Of a DNA stretch of 10,162 nt, positions 7,131 through 10,162 are shown one piece after another. The position numbers were made by a program, and so were the translations under genes. The notes under the pieces are model-generated. The model was not told the DNA's origin. It ran no database searches and worked only from the letters and a program-made list of their open reading frames with translations. The DNA comes from Planctomycetota bacterium. GTDB lineage: Bacteria; Planctomycetota; Planctomycetia; Pirellulales; Pirellulaceae. How positions within the stretch are numbered: position 1 is the stretch's first letter; every line of letters begins with the position of its first letter. The stretch is taken from assembly GCA_023430365.1 (NCBI GenBank), contig JAEZAS010000324.1, positions 1 through 10,162 on the forward strand, written 5' to 3'.

Positions 7131-7661
7131 CTAGCGGCCGCGGATACCGTGATATTCGAGCGGCATCTCGTAGTCCTTACGTAGCGGATAGCCTTCCCAA
7201 TCCTCGGGGCAAAGTATCCGTCGCAGATCGGGATGGCCGACGAAATTCACGCCCGATAAGTCGTACACTTCCCGTTCATGCCAATCGGCGGTCCGCCAGA
7301 CGCCCGAAACGGTTGGAACCTCGGGCAGTTCACCCGGAACGTCGTTCTTCCACCGCGGCAAGATCACCTTGAGCACGAGCGAGTGCTTCTTGCTGATGCT
7401 CGACAGGTGATAAACGACTTCCAGATGCGGCTCAAAGCCGGCCTTGGCGGCCTTCTTGGGATCGGGCTCAAAGTAGTCGACCCCCGTGATGCAGTTGAGC
7501 ATGTCAAACTGCAGGTCGGGCTCGCTCTTCAGGAACTGGCAAACCTGAACCAATCCGTCGGGTCGCACTTCGATCCAGGGATCGATCGCTTTCAGGTTAT
7601 CGCCACTGATCGTATCGCCGAACTTCTTCTTCAATCGGTCGACGAGTGTTGGTCCGCTCAT
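7131..7661 (-). CDS. nuoC: NADH-quinone oxidoreductase subunit C (30 kDa)
   Basis: A 176-residue hydrophilic subunit that binds NuoD in the connecting region of complex I. The family signature is at about 127-164: WHEREVYDLSGVNF, then GHPDLRRILCPEDWEG, then PLRKDYE. Family members usually read Phe-Gly after YDL; here it is Ser-Gly (Ser136), a small change. The N-terminal alpha/beta domain (about 20-125) is typical, apart from a short Lys-rich stretch EPDPKKAAKAG at about 65-75. Start ATG at 7661 has a GGAAA about 10 nt upstream. In most bacteria nuoB lies just upstream; here the 81-bp gap to nuoA holds no coding sequence. Confidence 0.96.
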   Translation of the reverse strand: MSGPTLVDRLKKKFGDTISGDNLKAIDPWIEVRPDGLVQVCQFLKSEPDLQFDMLNCITGVDYFEPDPKKAAKAGFEPHLEVVYHLSSISKKHSLVLKVILPRWKNDVPGELPEVPTVSGVWRTADWHEREVYDLSGVNFVGHPDLRRILCPEDWEGYPLRKDYEMPLEYHGIRGR

Positions 7662-7742
7662 GCCACGCTTGTTTCCGGGATGCCAGGTCGAACGATTCGA
7701 ATTCTGCGAGAGCAGACGGCTGCAGGTTGTCGAGCGCTGCGA

Positions 7743-8423
7743 CTAGACCGACAACGCTTGTTCCTCTTCGAGCAAGTCGTCCACGTGCGAGCGGGGCGGG
7801 GCATCGGCCCGCTCCTTGCTGACCGCGCGCACCCAGTCGAGATCGCCGCGTTTCCAGACGTAGGCGAAACCGACCATCAGCACGAGGAAGAACGCCGCAA
7901 TGTCAACGATGGTGATCCAGGCGAATTGCCGGGCCCCTTGATGCACAATCTGATTGGCCCGCACAACCTCAGGCGCGGAGGCGTCGACTTCCGTGGCCAG
8001 GCTCGGCGGAACCTGCGTCGGGACGGTCGGCTGACGAACGCCGAGTTCGCGGTACAAACCGACGGCTTGAGGCGTCAACTCCACCTGACCCGTTTCGGCC
8101 GACCGCTCTACCGCGACGAAGTTTGTGTCCATCATGTTGGTCGACTTTCCGAAGACGGCTGCCCACGGAAAGAAGAACGCCACTTCGACATCGAAGATGA
8201 TGAACAGCAGCGCGACCACGTAGAAACGCAGGTCGAATTGCACGAAGCTGGAGCCGATGGTCGGCTCACCACATTCGTAGATCTCGAGCTTTTCGGCGTG
8301 GGGATTGTGCGGACGAAGAAACCGCCCGACAGCCAGATTCACGAACAGGAACACGACGCCGACGCCGGCAAAGAGAGCCAGGTAAGCCACGATTCCGACA
8401 GACGAGGCGACGGCTGGCGACAT
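7743..8423 (-). CDS. nuoA: NADH-quinone oxidoreductase subunit A, with a long inserted loop
   Basis: A membrane subunit of complex I (ND3 homologue), 226 residues against roughly 120-150 in most bacteria. TM1 spans about 9-33. The loop with the conserved YECGEP (Cys51, Glu53), which lies next to the quinone channel, follows. TM2 is at about 66-91 and contains FDVEVAF (Asp78, Glu80). An insertion of about 70 residues (93-165), polar and Pro/Val/Gln-rich in its second half, separates TM2 from TM3 (167-190, ending AYVWKRGDLDW). A 29-residue acidic tail ends the protein. All core motifs are intact, so it is probably functional. In known complex I topology the TM2-TM3 loop faces the periplasm, so the insertion should too. 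It is first in the nuoA-nuoC-nuoD unit. Confidence 0.95.
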   Translation of the reverse strand: MSPAVASSVGIVAYLALFAGVGVVFLFVNLAVGRFLRPHNPHAEKLEIYECGEPTIGSSFVQFDLRFYVVALLFIIFDVEVAFFFPWAAVFGKSTNMMDTNFVAVERSAETGQVELTPQAVGLYRELGVRQPTVPTQVPPSLATEVDASAPEVVRANQIVHQGARQFAWITIVDIAAFFLVLMVGFAYVWKRGDLDWVRAVSKERADAPPRSHVDDLLEEEQALSV

Positions 8424-8479
8424 GTGCTGGTTCCAGCGGCTAGCGAGCTTAACTCGTTATCTCGAATGAGAAAACGGTG

Positions 8480-8507
8480 ATTGTAAAGCTGGCCGATGGG
8501 ATTGCAA
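8480..8507 (-). promoter_or_regulatory. Candidate promoter of nuoA-nuoC-nuoD
   Basis: On the minus strand TTGCAA (8502-8507) and TACAAT (8480-8485) are separated by 16 bp. The -10 has five of six consensus bases and the -35 four of six. It lies 57 bp before nuoA, in the 206-bp gap after the DUF2203 gene, consistent with a separate transcription unit. Confidence 0.5.
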
Positions 8508-8629
8508 TACACGAATTCGCGCGGAAGCGCAATCCGGCGCGGTTGAGCTATCCAACTGAGAGCCAATCCGCTCGTGCTGGCGTCGTTCGGACAGAGTGCC
8601 CGTTTCGGCAGGCGTCGCTCAGATAGGGC

Positions 8630-9088
8630 TTAGAAACCGTCGCCTGGTTCGTCGTCCGCAACGCTGCCTGCGACCAGCGACTGGCGACCTGAGAATCCGG
8701 CGTCGAGTTCGTGCCAGTGCGTCACTTCGGCTTCGCCGAGCTTCCAGCACAGGAAGACGATTCGTCCGTCCATCATGCTGGGAAAATCGACCAGCCCATC
8801 GACAGCGCCTTTGGGCTCGACACCGAGCACGCGCAGCTCTTCGACATACTCCTGCAGCCGTTTTGCATCCCGTTCGAGCGTGGCCTCGATCTCGGCCAGT
8901 TCGTCCGAATAGGGATCGCCCGGCTTCCAATCGCGTCCAGCGGTCAGCAGGGCAAGCCGATGGCGTCGATCCACGACTTCGCGTGCGAGCTTCGATAGAT
9001 CGCTGGTAATCGCCCGCACCAGCGGCAGCATGGCATTGGCCTGCTCGATGGTGAACAGCTTGGCTGGTTTGTATCCGACGGAAGACAT
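8630..9088 (-). CDS. DUF2203 family protein
   Basis: A 152-residue soluble protein of unknown function, recognised as DUF2203. The family's two hallmarks are present: FTIEQANAMLPLVRAI near the N-terminus (about 12-27) and, in the C-terminal part (about 97-137), GLVDFPSMMDGRIVFLCWKLGE followed by WHELDAGFSGRQSL. The middle (about 28-90) is charged and likely helical (ELAEIEATLERDAKRLQEYVEELR). The conserved Cys, His and Glu residues in CWKLGE and WHEL could bind a metal or cofactor, but that is inference. The final 14 residues are acidic and probably disordered. It sits between nuoI and nuoA on the same strand, 114 bp after nuoI; this does not show a role in complex I. Start ATG at 9088 has AAGG nine bases upstream. 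Confidence 0.8.
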   Translation of the reverse strand: MSSVGYKPAKLFTIEQANAMLPLVRAITSDLSKLAREVVDRRHRLALLTAGRDWKPGDPYSDELAEIEATLERDAKRLQEYVEELRVLGVEPKGAVDGLVDFPSMMDGRIVFLCWKLGEAEVTHWHELDAGFSGRQSLVAGSVADDEPGDGF

Positions 9089-9101
9089 GGGGATATACCT
9101 T

Positions 9102-9113
9102 ATCGGCGCCGAT
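9102..9113. repeat. 12-bp perfect palindrome before the DUF2203 gene
   Basis: ATCGGCGCCGAT is self-complementary and ends 13 bp before the ATG at 9088, touching the ribosome-binding region. It could be an operator, a leader hairpin or chance. Confidence 0.35.
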
Positions 9114-9155
9114 GCGTGATGTGTCTCGGCCCGGTGGACCTACGAAACCTATCCA

Positions 9156-9168
9156 TACAATTATTGTA
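9156..9168. repeat. 13-bp AT-rich palindrome between nuoI and the DUF2203 gene
   Basis: TACAAT, one centre base, ATTGTA. It lies 67 bp before the DUF2203 start, in an AT-rich patch of otherwise GC-rich DNA. The minus-strand TACAAT could itself act as a -10 box; no clear -35 is seen. Either a promoter/operator or chance. Confidence 0.35.
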
Positions 9169-9202
9169 CCCAGCCTCGACCGAATCCTGCGACCAGTAAT
9201 CG

Positions 9203-9730
9203 CTATTGATTCGGTCCGCCATGGACCGGGTCGACAATAACCTTCGACTCTGCCACCGCCGTGGGGTTCAGGGTCGCCTTGCCCCAGGCGATTTCCACCG
9301 GCAAGCGAGAGAAGTCGACGATACAGCCATCGCGGCTGTAGCAACTCAGGTCGTGCGTGGCTCCCATGAAGATGCAATCGACTGGGCAGGGCTCAACGCA
9401 AAGTGCGCAGAACATGCACTTTGAGTAGTCGATCGTGTAACCGGTGACCTTGAAGCCCTTGCTTCCCTCGACCCGCTCCTTGCCGATGTAGATGCAGTCT
9501 ACCGGGCACGCTTTGGCACACTGGTCGCATGCGATGCAAGTCGTGAGATCAAAGCGGTGAAAGCCCCGATAGCGGGCCGAGACGGGCACCGGCTTTTCCG
9601 GGTACTCGTAGACCTCGGTGAAGGTGCCGCGATCGCCCCGATAGGTTGTCAGCCAGTAACGGAGCGTGACACCCAAGCCCTGCGCGACCGTCGCTACAGC
9701 CAGATAGATATTGCGAAGCCAATCCCACAT
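9203..9730 (-). CDS. nuoI: NADH-quinone oxidoreductase subunit I (two 4Fe-4S clusters)
   Basis: A 175-residue ferredoxin-like subunit that carries clusters N6a and N6b, passing electrons through the peripheral arm of complex I towards the terminal cluster in NuoB. Two complete cluster motifs are visible: Cys65, 68, 71, 75 (CIACDQCAKACP) and Cys105, 108, 111, 115 (CMFCALCVEPCP), each followed by VDCI. The N-terminus (about 1-30) is the amphipathic helical region that lies on the membrane arm. After the second cluster comes a tail of about 60 residues with HDLSCYSRDGCIVDF, holding two further Cys. The start is ATG at 9728-9730. It is not next to nuoH or nuoJ as in the canonical operon; downstream is the DUF2203 gene, then nuoA. 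Confidence 0.96.
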   Translation of the reverse strand: MWDWLRNIYLAVATVAQGLGVTLRYWLTTYRGDRGTFTEVYEYPEKPVPVSARYRGFHRFDLTTCIACDQCAKACPVDCIYIGKERVEGSKGFKVTGYTIDYSKCMFCALCVEPCPVDCIFMGATHDLSCYSRDGCIVDFSRLPVEIAWGKATLNPTAVAESKVIVDPVHGGPNQ

Positions 9731-9773
9731 TTCAGTGATCTTCTTGAAGGACTGCGGGACAAACTCACGAGGA

Positions 9774-9800
9774 GCGCAGCCTCGCTTCGAGTGGCTGTGC
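9774..9800 (-). repeat. Imperfect hairpin in the nuoI leader
   Basis: Arms GCGCAGCC (9774-9781) and GGCTGTGC (9793-9800) pair with one mismatch, and TCG/CGA in the loop can pair again. It lies between the candidate nuoI promoter and its start codon, so it would be transcribed as a 5' leader stem. Confidence 0.3.
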
Positions 9801-9812
9801 GAGAGTGTCTGA

Positions 9813-9840
9813 ATTATAGGAAGGCTGCACGAACCCGCAA
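9813..9840 (-). promoter_or_regulatory. Candidate promoter of nuoI
   Basis: On the minus strand a perfect TATAAT (9813-9818) lies 16 bp from TTGCGG (9835-9840), a weak -35 with three of six consensus bases. It is 82 bp before the nuoI start. The best -10 in the window. Confidence 0.55.
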
Positions 9841-10015
9841 GCTAGGGCGAAAGCATTACCATCGGAGCCACTTTGAGCGGGAGAGAATCCCAACAAGGCC
9901 CTGTTCTGAGAACTCTTTGGCCATCAGCATCACGTCTGGATGTTGTCGCCTGCCAATCATTTCACATGGGCTCCACAGAGGCTTGGCGGCCGGGAAAAGC
10001 TGCCGCGAACAAAAG

Positions 10016-10029
10016 ACCATTGAAATGGT
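10016..10029. repeat. Inverted repeat ACCATT-GA-AATGGT
   Basis: Perfect 6-bp arms around a 2-bp centre in the gene-free stretch. Function unknown; it may be chance. Confidence 0.3.
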
Positions 10030-10079
10030 GGCGATTCGGTTTTCCGCTCTCTGACGACGACTCCCAACTTTCGGTTTGG

Positions 10080-10108
10080 TCCTGCGGGGCAAACTTGAGC
10101 GCGCAGGA
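10080..10108. repeat. Inverted repeat with 7-bp arms
   Basis: TCCTGCG (10080-10086) and CGCAGGA (10102-10108) with a 15-bp spacer. It could form a transcript hairpin on either strand. Confidence 0.3.
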
Positions 10109-10124
10109 AGTCGTCTCGGCGAAA

Positions 10125-10157
10125 GTTTTTCGGAAAAACAGCCTCCCCGGACCGGGG
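10125..10157. terminator. Two adjacent perfect palindromes, possible terminator at the right edge
   Basis: GTTTTTC-G-GAAAAAC (10125-10139) is followed 5 bp later by CCCCGG-A-CCGGGG (10145-10157). Read leftwards, a GC-only hairpin is followed after a few bases by a run of five T, which resembles an intrinsic terminator for a leftward gene lying right of the window. The one-base centres mean the inner pairs would have to open to form a loop. Confidence 0.35.
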
Positions 10158-10162
10158 AATTC

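Larger units (their letters stand above)
9731..10162. other. Stretch without a supported gene, upstream of nuoI
   Basis: These 432 bp hold the nuoI promoter and leader at the left and several short inverted repeats at the right. A minus-strand frame ending at 9856 is open to the right edge (about 100 codons). Its translation is basic, has no recognisable motif and only a TTG start at 10092 within the window, so it is not called. A plus-strand frame crossing 9557-10054 is mostly antisense to nuoI and is also not called. Confidence 0.5.

Noticed and set aside
7683..7710. Possible tRNA T-arm like sequence between nuoC and nuoA
   Set aside because: Only a short TTCGAA core is present; no acceptor or anticodon stem can be drawn around it.
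7278..8480. Rightward 400-residue open frame
   Set aside because: Antisense to nuoA and nuoC; no recognisable domain.
9856..10162. Leftward frame open from the right edge
   Set aside because: About 100 codons without motif, only a TTG start in the window, basic random-looking composition; could be reconsidered if the sequence to the right shows a gene running in.
10157..10162. EcoRI site exactly at the window end, suggesting a cloning junction
   Set aside because: GAATTC also occurs inside the window (for example near 4671, 7699 and 8513), and no vector sequence is recognisable, so it may be chance.

Overview
The window looks like chromosomal DNA from a GC-rich bacterium, most likely a planctomycete (Pirellulales-like). 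This rests on the mix of genes rather than on a marker: scattered complex I genes, a ChlI-like ATPase with an Asn-Glu Walker B, and DUF2293 and DUF2203 family proteins. No rRNA, tRNA, insertion sequence, phage gene or CRISPR array was recognised. One gene reads rightwards (the partial ATPase at the left edge); every other supported gene reads leftwards.

Layout, left to right. 1-918 (+) is the C-terminal part of a Mg-chelatase-type AAA+ ATPase. It converges on 960-1574 (-), an isochorismatase-fold cysteine hydrolase. 1651-3844 (-) is a compact tungstate ABC importer. It is transcribed permease (tupB), ATPase (tupC), lipoprotein binding protein (tupA), with overlapping start and stop codons, and the hydrolase lies 76 bp downstream. 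3949-4629 (-) is a DUF2293 protein and 4683-5774 (-) a DNase I-fold endonuclease/exonuclease/phosphatase protein; these two are 53 bp apart. 5910-8423 (-) holds three complex I genes, transcribed nuoA, nuoC, nuoD. 8630-9088 (-) is a DUF2203 protein and 9203-9730 (-) is nuoI. The last 430 bp (9731-10162) hold the nuoI promoter region and several short perfect inverted repeats but no gene I can support.

Functionally there are two recognisable modules. One imports tungstate, presumably for tungsten or molybdenum cofactor enzymes encoded elsewhere. The other is a fragment of respiratory complex I: membrane subunit A, quinone-site subunits C and D, and the two-cluster ferredoxin-like subunit I. 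The complex I fragment is unusual in three ways: nuoB is missing from its usual place between nuoA and nuoC; nuoA carries a loop of about 70 residues between transmembrane helices 2 and 3; and nuoI sits upstream of nuoA behind an unrelated small gene. The remaining genes are conserved but functionally vague. No new defence or mobile system is visible. The points most worth following are the NuoA insertion with the missing nuoB, the nuclease/DUF2293 pair, and the promoter-proximal palindromes.
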